Shown: positions 53,718-62,586 of the stretch, in pieces
How the letters are laid out: every line of letters starts with the position of its first letter
How positions within the stretch are numbered: the first letter of the stretch is position 1
From: Pelagibius sp964472095
GTDB taxonomy: Bacteria > Pseudomonadota > Alphaproteobacteria > Kiloniellales > Kiloniellaceae
Reading direction: 5' to 3'
Length of the DNA: 64,000 nucleotides
NCBI GenBank assembly: GCA_964472095.1
Contig: CAYYIV010000006.1
Coordinates: forward strand, 62,001 to 126,000
Translations under genes and position numbers: made by a program
The notes under the pieces: generated by a model
Told to the model about the DNA's origin: nothing
Databases searched by the model: none
The model's input: the letters and a program-made list of their open reading frames with translations, nothing else

Positions 53718-54983
53718 CTATTGATACTCGGCCAGGATGACGCTGGCATTGGTGCCGCCGAAGCCGAAGGAATTGGACAGCGCACGGCGCACCGGACGCT
53801 CCTTGGCCACATGGGGGGTCAGATCGATGTCAGCGCAGCTCGGCGAGGGATTGTCGAGATTGAGTGTCGGCGGCACCACGTTGTCGCGGATTGCCAGGAT
53901 CGAGAAGATCGCCTCGACCGCGCCGGCCGCGCCCAGCAGGTGGCCGATCGCCGACTTGGTGGACGACATCGAGACGTCCTTCACAGCGTCGCCGAACAGA
54001 CGGCGCACCGCCCCGACCTCGATCTCGTCGCCCAGCGGCGTCGAGGTGCCGTGTGCGTTGATGTAATCGATGTCGCTCGGGTCAAGGCCGGCCCGCTTCA
54101 ACGCCGATTGCATGGCCCGGAAGCCGCCGTTGCCGTCTTCCGGCGGGGCGGTGATGTGGTGCGCATCGCCTGAAAGGCCATAGCCGACCACCTCGGCATA
54201 GATGGTCGCACCGCGTGCCTTGGCGTGCTCGAGTTCCTCGAGCACCACCACGCCGGCGCCCTCGCCCATGACGAAGCCGTCACGGTCCGCATCCCAGGGC
54301 CGCGATCCGCGCTCCGGCGTATCGTTGAACTTGGTCGACAGTGCCCGCGAGGCCGAAAAGCCGGCAATGCCGATGCGGCAGACCGCCGCTTCCGCGCCGC
54401 CGGCCACCATGACGTCGGCATCGTCCAGCATGATCAGCCGGGCCGCGTCGCCGATCGCATGGGCGCCGGTCGAGCAGGCCGTCACCACCGCATGGTTCGG
54501 CCCCTTGAAGCCGAAGCGGATGGAGACCTGTCCGGAGACCAGGTTGATCAGGGCGGCCGGGATGAAGAAGGGCGACAGGCGCCGCGGCCCGCGCTCATGC
54601 ACGGTGACGGAGCCGTCGAAGATGGTCTCCAGCCCGCCGATGCCGGAGCCGATCATCACGCCGGTGCGCCAGCGGTCTTCGTCCGAGCCAGGGGTCCAGC
54701 CGGAATCCTCGATGGCCTGCTGTGCCGCTGCCATGCCGAAAATGATGAAGCGGTCGAGCTTGCGCTGGTCGCGCGGCTCGAGATAGTCGTCGGCGTTGAA
54801 CAGGCCCTGGGAGGAATCTCCAAGCGGCACCTGGCCGGCGATCTTCGCCGGCAGGTCGGAGACATCGAAGCTCTGGATGCTGCGCAGGCCGGATTGGCCG
54901 TTGATTAGGCGATCCCAGACATGGCTGACCCCGCTTCCCAACGGCGTCACCAGCCCCAATCCTGTAACGACAACCCGTCTCAT
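53718..54983 (-). CDS. fabF: Beta-ketoacyl-ACP synthase II
   Basis: Condensing enzyme of fatty acid elongation; 421 aa. The nucleophile Cys is in VVTACSTGAHAIGDA, the two catalytic His in NAHGTSTPLGDEIEV and AIGHLLGAAGAVEAI, and the Lys in MSSTKSAIGH; FGFGGTNASVI closes the fold. It lies 81 bases downstream of acpP in the fabD-fabG-acpP-fabF cluster. Confidence 0.97.
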   Translation of the reverse strand: MRRVVVTGLGLVTPLGSGVSHVWDRLINGQSGLRSIQSFDVSDLPAKIAGQVPLGDSSQGLFNADDYLEPRDQRKLDRFIIFGMAAAQQAIEDSGWTPGSDEDRWRTGVMIGSGIGGLETIFDGSVTVHERGPRRLSPFFIPAALINLVSGQVSIRFGFKGPNHAVVTACSTGAHAIGDAARLIMLDDADVMVAGGAEAAVCRIGIAGFSASRALSTKFNDTPERGSRPWDADRDGFVMGEGAGVVVLEELEHAKARGATIYAEVVGYGLSGDAHHITAPPEDGNGGFRAMQSALKRAGLDPSDIDYINAHGTSTPLGDEIEVGAVRRLFGDAVKDVSMSSTKSAIGHLLGAAGAVEAIFSILAIRDNVVPPTLNLDNPSPSCADIDLTPHVAKERPVRRALSNSFGFGGTNASVILAEYQ

Positions 54984-55064
54984 ACTGCAAGCGGCCTTTG
55001 TGCGGCGAAGTGCAAGGGTGGCAACTCAGGCGCTAGCCACGCCTCTGCCGCAATCGCCGTCGGC

Positions 55065-55301
55065 TCAGGAGTGTTCCTGAATAAAGGTGATCGCATCCTT
55101 GACGGTGACGATCTTCTCCGCCGCATCGTCGGGAATCTCGCAGCCGAACTCTTCTTCGAAAGCCATCACCAGCTCCACCGTGTCCAGGCTGTCGGCGCCC
55201 AGATCGTCGATGAAACTCGCGGTCTCGGTAACTTTTGCATCATCGACGCCCAGATGCTCGACGACGATCTTCTTCACGCGCTCGGCTATGTCGTTGCTCA
55301 T
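55065..55301 (-). CDS. acpP: Acyl carrier protein
   Basis: A 78-residue acidic carrier for growing acyl chains. The phosphopantetheine Ser is Ser38 in DLGADSLDTVELVMAFEEEF; MSNDIAERVKKIVVEHLGVD is the typical start. It lies between fabG (163 bases upstream) and fabF. The long fabG-acpP gap may hold an extra promoter for high ACP expression. Confidence 0.98.
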   Translation of the reverse strand: MSNDIAERVKKIVVEHLGVDDAKVTETASFIDDLGADSLDTVELVMAFEEEFGCEIPDDAAEKIVTVKDAITFIQEHS

Positions 55302-55464
55302 AAGAATTAGCCCTCAGGTTCTTCGGTGCTTCTTGGCGGAAGCAGATACCGTCAAAATAAATAGCTGCCCTGCCGTTTTGCGCAAGGCGCCGCCTCATAT
55401 CACAGTTCTTGAAGATTTGCCAACGCCCTACAGACGCCTAGTCGACGTGGCTCCCCCGCAGCCT

Positions 55465-56205
55465 TCATATCATGGCCATTCCGCCATTTACATGCAAGGT
55501 TTGGCCGGTCACGTAGGCCGCCTCCTGGCTCGCCAGGTAGATCACAGCCGATGAGATTTCGTCTGGGTTTCCAAGACGTTGCATCGGGATAGCCGTGAGG
55601 ATGCGGGCGCGCTGCTGCTCGTTCAGCGCGTCGGTCATGGCGGTTTCGATCATGCCCGGCGCCACACAGTTCAAAGTGATGCCGCGAGTCGCGACTTCCT
55701 GGGCCAGCGACTTGGTCATGCCGATCAGGCCGGCCTTGGAGGCGGCGTAGTTCGCCTGGCCCGGATTCCCTGTCACCCCGACGATGGAGGTGATGCCGAT
55801 GACGCGGCCCCAGCGGCGCTTCATCATGCCCTTCAGGGCCGCTCGCGTCAGGCGGAAGGCTGCCGTCAAGTTCACGTCGAGGACCTGCTGCCAGTCCTCG
55901 TCCTTCATGCGCAAGGCCAGGCCGTCGCGCGTCAGGCCCGCGTTGTTGACCAGGATGTCGAGCTGGCCGGCCTCTGACTCGACCCGCCCGACAAGGGCAT
56001 CGGTCTCTGCCGGGTCGCTCAGGTTGCAGGCCATGACCTGCGCCCGCCCGCCCAGTTCGCCGGCCAGCGCCTCGAGCGCTTCGGCCCGGGTGCCGCTCAG
56101 GACCACCGTTGCGCCCTGGCCGTGCAGGCGGCGGGCGATGGACCCGCCGATGCCGCCGGAAGCACCGGTGACCAAGGCAATCTTTCCAGTCAAATCAAAC
56201 ATCAA
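55465..56205 (-). CDS. fabG: 3-oxoacyl-ACP reductase
   Basis: NADPH-dependent beta-ketoacyl-ACP reductase of the SDR family; 246 aa. LVTGASGGIGGSIARRL, NNAGLTRDGLALRMKDEDW (the FabG hallmark), catalytic Ser in IGITSIVGVTGN and YxxxK in YAASKAGLIGMTKSLA, ending TLHVNGGMAMI. It lies 71 bases after fabD. Compare with the divergent SDRs at 28507 and 51871, which are not FabG. Confidence 0.96.
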   Translation of the reverse strand: MMFDLTGKIALVTGASGGIGGSIARRLHGQGATVVLSGTRAEALEALAGELGGRAQVMACNLSDPAETDALVGRVESEAGQLDILVNNAGLTRDGLALRMKDEDWQQVLDVNLTAAFRLTRAALKGMMKRRWGRVIGITSIVGVTGNPGQANYAASKAGLIGMTKSLAQEVATRGITLNCVAPGMIETAMTDALNEQQRARILTAIPMQRLGNPDEISSAVIYLASQEAAYVTGQTLHVNGGMAMI

Positions 56206-56276
56206 GACGTCTCCACGACGATAGAACTTGAAGCTGCCCCCAGCGCCGCGGGGGACCTGTCTGCCGGGCCCGCGCG

Positions 56277-57242
56277 CTAGAGCTGCGCGAGGACGGCTTC
56301 GACCTCCTGCGGCGTCTCCACGCCCTGGGCCGCCAGCGCGCGATCGATCCGCTTGTTGAGCCCCGTCAGCACCTTGCCGGCGCCCAGCTCGATCACCGTC
56401 TCGACGCCCTGAGCGGCCATGTAGGCGACGCTTTCGCGCCAGCGCACCATGCCGGTGACCTGCTCCACCAGCTTGCGGCGGATCTCATCCGGATCGCTCA
56501 GCTGGCTGGCGGTCACGTTGGCGACCAGCGGCACCTCCGGCATCGCCACGGCGACGGCGGCCAGCGCTTCGGCCATGACGTCGGCGGCCGGTGCCATGAG
56601 GCTGCAATGGAAGGGCGCACTGACCGGCAGCAGGACCGCCCGCTTGGCGCCCTTGGTCTTGGCAAGCTCGCAGGCCCGCTCGACGGCGGCGGCATGTCCG
56701 CTGATCACCACCTGGCCCGGGGCGTTGTCGTTGGCTGCCGCGCAGACCTGCCCTCCGATCGCTTCGGCAGCGAGCGCCTGGACCGCCTCGGCAGCGACCG
56801 CTTGGGCCACCTCCAGGTCGAGACCGAGCAGCGCCGCCATGGCCCCCTCGCCGACCGGCACGGCCTCCTGCATGGCCTGGCCGCGGCGCCGCAACAGCCG
56901 CGCCGCATCGGCGACCTGCAGGCTGCCGGCGGCCGCCAGAGCGGAATATTCTCCTAGAGAGTGTCCGGCAACGAAGGCCGCCTTGTCCACCAGACGCAGT
57001 TTGCCCTCGCGCTCCAGCACCCGCACCACCGCCATGCTGACCGCCATGAGGGCCGGCTGGGCATTCGCGGTCAGCCGCAGTTCCTCCTCGGGCCCCTGGA
57101 ACATCAGGCGGGAGAGCGTCTGGCCCAGGGCGTCGTCCACCTCCTCGAAGGTGTGGCGGGCGACCGGGAAGGCCTCGGCCAGCACCTGGCCCATGCCGAC
57201 GGCCTGGGACCCCTGCCCCGGAAACACAAATGCCAGGCTCAT
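56277..57242 (-). CDS. fabD: Malonyl-CoA:ACP transacylase
   Basis: Loads malonyl groups on ACP; 321 aa from ATG 57242 (a TTG nine bases upstream opens the frame). MSLAFVFPGQGSQAVGMGQ at the N-terminus, nucleophile Ser in FVAGHSLGEYSALAA, catalytic His in VSAPFHCSLMAPAAD, and GAGKVLTGLNKRI near the end. First gene of the minus-strand fab cluster; its promoter must lie in the 57243-57400 region, divergent from rpsF. Confidence 0.96.
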   Translation of the reverse strand: MSLAFVFPGQGSQAVGMGQVLAEAFPVARHTFEEVDDALGQTLSRLMFQGPEEELRLTANAQPALMAVSMAVVRVLEREGKLRLVDKAAFVAGHSLGEYSALAAAGSLQVADAARLLRRRGQAMQEAVPVGEGAMAALLGLDLEVAQAVAAEAVQALAAEAIGGQVCAAANDNAPGQVVISGHAAAVERACELAKTKGAKRAVLLPVSAPFHCSLMAPAADVMAEALAAVAVAMPEVPLVANVTASQLSDPDEIRRKLVEQVTGMVRWRESVAYMAAQGVETVIELGAGKVLTGLNKRIDRALAAQGVETPQEVEAVLAQL

Positions 57243-57398
57243 GAAAGGCAACTCCGCGAGAAACGAGATTGGCGAAGAAAACGCGGCTCAGACATAGCCA
57301 CACAGCCTTGCCTGTCAAGCCAGATCGGCGCCCAAAGGCTGGCAGTCCGGGGCCTTCCTTGGTAAACAAGGGCGCTGCCGCAAGGCGCCGCTTCAGCC
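57243..57398. other. Divergent intergenic region between fabD and rpsF, left part
   Basis: Non-coding region next to the minus-strand fabD start. No gene seen. The right part of the 336-base gap contains the rpsF promoter and leader, listed separately. Confidence 0.5.
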
Positions 57399-57426
57399 TT
57401 GCACCACCCCCCACAAAGTGTATAGT
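57399..57426 (+). promoter_or_regulatory. Promoter of the rpsF operon
   Basis: TTGCAC (57399-57404), 16-base spacer, TATAGT (57421-57426): a good sigma-70-type promoter about 150 bases before rpsF, leaving a long leader. Confidence 0.6.
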
Positions 57427-57519
57427 CCCGCGGCTTTGCGGCCTTGAGGGGGCTTTGCCTCCCGACAAGGGCAAGAACGCGAGGCACTCCTTGCCGGCCC
57501 CGCTTGAGGGGTTCGGCTA

Positions 57520-57554
57520 GGGCCGGGCAGCTCGGCTTCGCTCAGCGCCGGTCC
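57520..57554 (+). promoter_or_regulatory. Leader hairpin upstream of rpsF, possible S6:S18 control site
   Basis: GGGCCGG (57520-57526) pairs with CCGGTCC (57548-57554; one G-U pair), 25 bases before the rpsF start. Many bacteria control this operon through S6:S18 binding to an rpsF leader hairpin; correspondence to that motif is not established here. Confidence 0.3.
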
Positions 57555-57578
57555 ACGAACAGCCAGAGGGAGTACATC

Positions 57579-58082
57579 ATGGCTTTCTACGAGTGCGTGC
57601 TCATTGCACGCCAGGACGTCGCCACATCGCAGGTCGAAAACCTGGTGGCGGAATTCACCAAGATCCTCGAAGACAACGGCGGCCGCATGGCCGGGTCCGA
57701 GTACTGGGGCCTGCGCACGCTCGCCTACCGGATCAAGAAGAACCGCAAGGGTCACTACGTGATGCTGCGCGTCGACTCGCCGGCGGCGGCGATGCAGGAG
57801 CTGGAGCGCCTCTTGCGCCTCAACGACGATGTCATCCGCTACCTGACGGTGCGCACCGAGACGCTGGAGGAAGGCCCCTCCATCGTCATGCAGGCGCGCA
57901 ACAGCCGCGACGAGCGCGGCGATCGCGGTGATCGTGGCGGGCGCGGTGACCGGGGCGATCGGGGTGACCGCCGCGGTGGTCGCGACTTCGGTCGGGACGG
58001 CGGTCGCGACGGGGGCCGTCCACGCCCTCCGCGTGACGCCGACAGCGAGACAACAACCGCCAGTGAAGGAGCCGCAGAATGA
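57579..58082 (+). CDS. rpsF: 30S ribosomal protein S6 with Arg/Gly-rich tail
   Basis: 167 aa. The S6 domain (1-100: MAFYECVLIARQDVATSQVE, YWGLRTLAYRIKKNRKGHYV, LRLNDDVIRYLTVRTE) binds 16S rRNA together with S18. The tail of about 60 residues is built from GDRGDRGGRGDRGDRGDRRG-like units followed by an acidic end; E. coli S6 has a poly-Glu tail that is post-translationally extended, but an RGD/RGG-type tail is different. ATG 57579 is preceded by AGAGGGAG at ideal spacing. The stop overlaps the rpsR start. Confidence 0.96.
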   Translation: MAFYECVLIARQDVATSQVENLVAEFTKILEDNGGRMAGSEYWGLRTLAYRIKKNRKGHYVMLRVDSPAAAMQELERLLRLNDDVIRYLTVRTETLEEGPSIVMQARNSRDERGDRGDRGGRGDRGDRGDRRGGRDFGRDGGRDGGRPRPPRDADSETTTASEGAAE

Positions 58083-58333
58083 GCGTTCAAGTCGTCGGCG
58101 GCGGCGGTGGCCGTCGCCCGTTCTTCCGTCGCCGCAAGAGCTGCCCGTTCTCCGGGCCGAAGGCGCAGACGATCGACTACAAGGACACGCGTCTGCTGCT
58201 GCGCTTCGTTTCCGAGCGCGGCAAGATCGTGCCGAGCCGTATCACCGCCGTGTCGTCCAAGAAGCAACGCGAACTGGCGCGCGCCATCAAGCGTGCACGC
58301 TTTCTTGCGCTGCTTCCCTATGTCCTCAAGTAA
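58079..58333 (+). CDS. rpsR: 30S ribosomal protein S18
   Basis: 84 aa; partner of S6 in the small subunit platform. RRPFFRRRKSCPFSGPKAQT, YKDTRLLLRFVSERGKIVPS and AVSSKKQRELARAIKRARFL are diagnostic. A single Cys remains of the zinc-type motif. ATGA overlap with rpsF. Confidence 0.98.
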   Translation: MSVQVVGGGGGRRPFFRRRKSCPFSGPKAQTIDYKDTRLLLRFVSERGKIVPSRITAVSSKKQRELARAIKRARFLALLPYVLK

Positions 58334-58357
58334 GCGGCCAAGCGGGAGAACAATCAG

Positions 58358-58966
58358 ATGCAAGTGATCCTGATGCAGCGCATCGAGAAGCTTGGGCAGA
58401 TGGGCGACATCGTGTCGGTCAAGCCGGGCTTCGCGCGCAACTACCTCTTGCCGCAGAAGAAAGCCATGCGGGCGACCAAGGAAAACCTCGCCCGCTTCGA
58501 GACGCAGCGTACGCATCTCGAGGCCGAGAACCTGAAGCACCGCGGGGAAGCCGAGCGGGTCGCCAAGGATCTCGACGGCATGTCCGTCATCCTCATCCGC
58601 CAGGCGGGTGAGAGCGGCCAGCTCTACGGCTCGGTCAACGGCCGCGACATTGCCGAGGCGGTGACCGCCAAGGGCGTCACCGTGACGCGCGGCCAGGTCG
58701 ACCTCGGCGCGGTGATCAAGATGCTCGGCATGCACAAGGTGCGCGTCCGGCTCCACCCGGAGGTCGCCGTCACCGTGACCACCAACGTGGCGCGTTCCGA
58801 AGAGGAAGCGAAGATCCAGCAGGAAAGCGGCCGCGTGGTGAGCGCCGAGGATCTGCGCGAGGCCGAGGAGGCTGCCGAAGCCGAACTGGAGGCCGTGGTC
58901 GAAGCGGCCGCCGAGTCGGCCGAAGGCGACTCGGCCGCGGAAAGCGACGAGACGAAGCAGGACTAA
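58358..58966 (+). CDS. rplI: 50S ribosomal protein L9 with acidic tail
   Basis: 202 aa; the two-domain L9 (MQVILMQRIEKLGQMGDIVS and KPGFARNYLLPQKKAMRAT in the N domain, a long linking helix, C domain ending VAVTVTTNVARSEEEA). The E. coli protein has 149 residues; here about 45 extra Glu/Ala-rich residues follow (AEDLREAEEAAEAELEAVVE). It lies 24 bases after rpsR and ends at a strong terminator, so rpsF-rpsR-rplI is one operon. Confidence 0.97.
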   Translation: MQVILMQRIEKLGQMGDIVSVKPGFARNYLLPQKKAMRATKENLARFETQRTHLEAENLKHRGEAERVAKDLDGMSVILIRQAGESGQLYGSVNGRDIAEAVTAKGVTVTRGQVDLGAVIKMLGMHKVRVRLHPEVAVTVTTNVARSEEEAKIQQESGRVVSAEDLREAEEAAEAELEAVVEAAAESAEGDSAAESDETKQD

Positions 58967-59000
58967 GGTCTCCGCGACTTTTTTCCTGGCGGAAAGCGAC

Positions 59001-59030
59001 GGCGGCTCCCCTGGCGGGAGCCGCCGTTTT
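59001..59030 (+). terminator. Intrinsic terminator of the rpsF-rpsR-rplI operon
   Basis: Perfect 10-bp stem GGCGGCTCCC / GGGAGCCGCC with loop CTGGC, then GTTTTCC, 34 bases after the rplI stop. Confidence 0.9.
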
Positions 59031-59153
59031 CCTTGGGTCATCCGCTGTCAAGAGGAGCGACCCTGCGCTTATCCCCGATGTCCCCTTTACCCACACCGCT
59101 TGCAGCCAACCGGAAAGGTTGCTCCGGCGGCGCATCTGCTGTTCTTTGAAGCA

Positions 59154-60674
59154 ATGGAATCGACGCAGCCCAATCTCACCCATCTGCATGGCGGCCCATC
59201 CGGCGGCGATCACCTGCGCCTGCCGCCATCGAACGACGAGGCGGAGCAGGCGCTGCTCGGCGCCATCCTCGCCAACAACGCCGCCTACGAGAAGGTCTCC
59301 GACTTCCTGCGGGCGGAGCACTTTGCCGACGGCGTGCACGCGCGCATTTTCGAGGCCTGCGGCAAGCTGATCGAGCGCGGCCAGATCGCCAACGCGATCC
59401 AGCTGAAGAACCTCTTCGAGCAGGAGAGCGCGCTGACCGAGGTCGGCGGCGCACAGTACCTGGCGCAGCTGCAGTCGAGCTACGTCACCATCATCAACGC
59501 CGCCGACTACGGCAAGACCATTCACGACCTCTACCTGCGCCGCCAGCTCATTGCGCTCGGCGAGGACATGGTCAACGACGCCTTCGACCACGACCTCGAC
59601 GTCGACGCCAGCCAGCAGATCGAGGTGTCCGAGGACCGGCTCTACAAGCTGGCCGAAATCGGCCAGACCGAAGGCGGCCTCAGCCCCTTCCGCTCGGCGG
59701 TGCTGGAATCGCTCCACATGACCGAAGCGGCCATGAAGCGCGACGGCCTGTCCGGCGTGTCGACCGGCCTCACCGATCTCGACAAGCTGCTCGGCGGCCT
59801 GCATCGCTCCGACCTCATCATCCTCGCCGCCCGCCCTTCCATGGGCAAGACGGCGCTGGCCACCAACATCGCCTTCAACGTGGCCGCGGCAACCCGCGCC
59901 GAGAAGGACGCCGAGGGCAATCCCGTCGAGCAGCGCCAGCCGGTCGCCTTCTTCTCGCTGGAAATGTCGGCCGAGCAGCTCGCCTCCCGCGTCATCGCGG
60001 AGCGCACCGGCGTGCGCTCCGATTCCATGCGCCGCGGCGATATCCACGACGAGGAGTTCGACAAGATCTTCGAGGCCAGCCGTGAGCTGTCCGAACTGCC
60101 GCTCTTCGTCGACGACACCCCGGCGCTTTCGGTGAGCCAGGTGCGCACCCGCGCCCGGCGCCTGAAGCGCCAGCATGGCCTCAGCATGATCGTCGTCGAC
60201 TACCTGCAGCTGATGCAGCCACCGGCCGGCAAGCGCAGCGACAACCGTGTGCAGGAGGTTTCGGAGATCACCCGCGGCCTCAAGGCCCTGGCCAAGGACC
60301 TCGACGTGCCGGTAATCGCCCTCTCGCAGCTCTCGCGCGCCGTCGAGCAGCGCGAGGACAAGCACCCGCAGCTCGCCGATCTGCGCGAATCCGGCTCGAT
60401 CGAGCAGGACGCCGATATCGTCATGTTCATCTACCGCGAGCAGTACTACGCCGAGCGCGCCGAGCCGACCCAGCGCGACGGCGAGGACGACAACAAGTTC
60501 CACGAGCGCCTGGAACGCTGGAAGGAGCGTTGCGAGCGCGCCTACGGCAAGGCCGAGATCATCGTCGCCAAGCAGCGCCACGGCCCGATCGGCTCGCGTG
60601 AGTTCGCCTTCGACGGCGACACCACGCGCTTCAGCGACCTCGTCTCCGATGACCACCTCCCCGACCGCTACTGA
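59154..60674 (+). CDS. dnaB: Replicative DNA helicase DnaB
   Basis: Hexameric 5'-3' helicase at the fork; 506 aa from ATG 59154 (MESTQPNLTH; the frame is open to 59100). N-terminal DnaB domain (PPSNDEAEQALLGAILANN), linker helix, and RecA-like core with Walker A ILAARPSMGKTALATNIAF, H1a FFSLEMSAEQLASRVIAE, Walker B MIVVDYLQLM and the Arg-finger/H4 region ALSQLSRAVEQREDKHPQLA. No intein. Its end overlaps the alr start by 26 bases. Confidence 0.97.
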   Translation: MESTQPNLTHLHGGPSGGDHLRLPPSNDEAEQALLGAILANNAAYEKVSDFLRAEHFADGVHARIFEACGKLIERGQIANAIQLKNLFEQESALTEVGGAQYLAQLQSSYVTIINAADYGKTIHDLYLRRQLIALGEDMVNDAFDHDLDVDASQQIEVSEDRLYKLAEIGQTEGGLSPFRSAVLESLHMTEAAMKRDGLSGVSTGLTDLDKLLGGLHRSDLIILAARPSMGKTALATNIAFNVAAATRAEKDAEGNPVEQRQPVAFFSLEMSAEQLASRVIAERTGVRSDSMRRGDIHDEEFDKIFEASRELSELPLFVDDTPALSVSQVRTRARRLKRQHGLSMIVVDYLQLMQPPAGKRSDNRVQEVSEITRGLKALAKDLDVPVIALSQLSRAVEQREDKHPQLADLRESGSIEQDADIVMFIYREQYYAERAEPTQRDGEDDNKFHERLERWKERCERAYGKAEIIVAKQRHGPIGSREFAFDGDTTRFSDLVSDDHLPDRY

Positions 60675-61806
60675 CCCGGCGCCGGACGCGGTGCTCTCGC
60701 AGGTGCCCGCCCGCGCCGCCGGCGTGCTCACTGTGGACCTCGCCGCCATCGCGGCGAATTACCGGCGCCTGAAATCGGCCTTTCAGGAGCGCGCCCTGGC
60801 CGCCGTGGTGAAGGCCGACGGCTACGGCCTCGGCGCGGAGCGGGTGGCCCCGGCGCTGGTCAAGGCCGGCGCGCGCAGCATCTTCGTCGCCCAGCTCGAC
60901 GAGGCCCTCAGGCTGCGGCCCCTGCTCGACCGCTGCCACCCGGCGATCTCGCTCTACGTGCTGAACGGCCTGATGCCCGGGGCCGAGGCGGACTACGCCG
61001 ACAACACCATCCTGCCGGTGCTGAATGCGCTGGGGGAGATCGAGGCTTGGAGCCGCTTCGCCCGGCAGCGCGACAAGGCGCTGCCCGCCGCCATCCACCT
61101 CGACAGCGGCATGTGCCGCCTCGGCCTGCCGCCCGACGAGATCGACCGCCTGCGCGCCGAGCCGGGTCTCCTGGACGGCATCGTGCCGACCTGCGTCCTC
61201 AGCCACCTCGCCTGCGCCGACGAGCCGGCGAACCCGAAGAATGCCGAGCAGCTGGCGGCCTTCAGGCGCGCGCTGACCGCGCTGCCCAGGACCCCGGTCT
61301 CGTTCTGCAATTCCTCCGGCATCTTCCTCGGCCCCGACTACCATTTCGACCTCGGCCGGCCGGGGGTGGCGCTCTACGGCGTGAACCCCACCCCCGGGGC
61401 CCCGAATCCGATGCGTCCGGTCGTCCGTCTGCAGGCAAAAATCCTGCAAGTCCGGGCGATTGACGCCCCCCAGACCGTTGGTTATGGTGCCACCCACCGT
61501 GCCACGGGCCCGGCCCGAATCGCGACCGTTGCCGCCGGCTACGCCGATGGCTATCTGCGGTCGATTTCTTCTCGCGGGCATGCCTGGGTCGCCGGACAAC
61601 GGGTTCCTGTGGTTGGACGTGTTTCAATGGACTTGCTTGCGCTGGATGTGACCGGAATCGCGCCGGAAAAGGTGCGGCCGGGTCTCTGGGCCGAGCTGGT
61701 CAACGCGGAGCAAGATGTCGACGCCCTGGCCTCGGAGGCCGGGACCATCGGGTACGAGATCCTGACCTCCCTCGGCGCGCGCTATCACCGGGTCTACTTG
61801 GATTAG
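60649..61806 (+). CDS. alr: Alanine racemase
   Basis: PLP enzyme making D-alanine for peptidoglycan; 385 aa from ATG 60649. The PLP Lys is in LAAVVKADGYGLGAERVA, the second catalytic base Tyr in QTVGYGATHRA, with HLDSGMCRLGLPPDEI and GRVSMDLLALDVTG as further family motifs. The first 22 residues (MTTSPTATDPAPDAVLSQVP) are Pro/Thr-rich and overlap dnaB; GTG 60691, just past the dnaB stop, is a fair alternative start. Confidence 0.94.
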   Translation: MTTSPTATDPAPDAVLSQVPARAAGVLTVDLAAIAANYRRLKSAFQERALAAVVKADGYGLGAERVAPALVKAGARSIFVAQLDEALRLRPLLDRCHPAISLYVLNGLMPGAEADYADNTILPVLNALGEIEAWSRFARQRDKALPAAIHLDSGMCRLGLPPDEIDRLRAEPGLLDGIVPTCVLSHLACADEPANPKNAEQLAAFRRALTALPRTPVSFCNSSGIFLGPDYHFDLGRPGVALYGVNPTPGAPNPMRPVVRLQAKILQVRAIDAPQTVGYGATHRATGPARIATVAAGYADGYLRSISSRGHAWVAGQRVPVVGRVSMDLLALDVTGIAPEKVRPGLWAELVNAEQDVDALASEAGTIGYEILTSLGARYHRVYLD

Positions 61807-61812
61807 CCGTTG

Positions 61813-62586
61813 ATGCCGTTTCTCCAGCCGATCGGCCGCACCTTCCTGGCTTTCCTCGAAGCCACCGGCCGGCTGTCGATCTTCACGGCGCTCTCGCTGT
61901 CGCACTGCCTGCGGCCCCCCTTCTATCCGCGCCTGGTGCTGCGCCAGATGATCGAGATCGGCTACTACTCGCTGCCGGTCGTCGGCCTCACCGCAATCTT
62001 CACCGGCATGGTGCTGGCGCTGCAGAGCTACACCGGCTTCGCGCGCTTCTCGGCGGAGAGCGCCATCCCCAACGTGGTGGTGGTCTCCATCACCCGCGAG
62101 CTGGGCCCGGTGCTGGCCGGCCTCATGGTTGCCGGGCGCGTCGGCGCCTCCATGGCCGCCGAAATCGGCACTATGCGGGTGACCGAGCAGATCGACGCCC
62201 TCGACACCCTGGCGACCAACCCCTTCAAGTACCTCATCGCCCCGCGCCTCATCGCCGGCCTCACCATGCTGCCGATCCTGGTGCTGATTGCCGACATCAT
62301 CGGCGTGTTCGGCGGCTACATCGTCTCGACGCAGAAACTCGGCTTCAATCCGACGACCTATCTGACCAACACCTGGGACTTTATCGAAGCGCAGGACGTG
62401 ATCTCCGGCCTGGTGAAGGCCGCCGTCTTCGGCTTCCTGGTCACCCTGATGGGCTGCTATCACGGCTACAATTCGCGCGGCGGCGCGCAGGGCGTCGGCA
62501 CCGCGACCACCAATGCCGTGGTCTCCGCCTCGATCCTCATTCTGAGCTTCAACTACTTCATCACGGAGCTGTTCTTCGCGCGATGA
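61813..62586 (+). CDS. mlaE: Mla-type ABC transporter permease MlaE
   Basis: Inner-membrane permease of the Mla (phospholipid transport) or related MCE system; 257 aa. Five to six helices (e.g. IEIGYYSLPVVGLTAIFTGM), the conserved SITRELGPVLAGLMVAGRVG and ASMAAEIGTMRVTEQIDALD cytoplasmic loop, and GCYHGYNSRGGAQGVGTATT near the C-terminus. Start ATG 61813, 6 bases after alr. It overlaps mlaF by 4 bases. Confidence 0.95.
   Translation: MPFLQPIGRTFLAFLEATGRLSIFTALSLSHCLRPPFYPRLVLRQMIEIGYYSLPVVGLTAIFTGMVLALQSYTGFARFSAESAIPNVVVVSITRELGPVLAGLMVAGRVGASMAAEIGTMRVTEQIDALDTLATNPFKYLIAPRLIAGLTMLPILVLIADIIGVFGGYIVSTQKLGFNPTTYLTNTWDFIEAQDVISGLVKAAVFGFLVTLMGCYHGYNSRGGAQGVGTATTNAVVSASILILSFNYFITELFFAR

Noticed and set aside
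58770..60749. 659-codon minus-strand frame opposite dnaB
   Set aside because: dnaB and the ends of rplI and alr fully explain the region.
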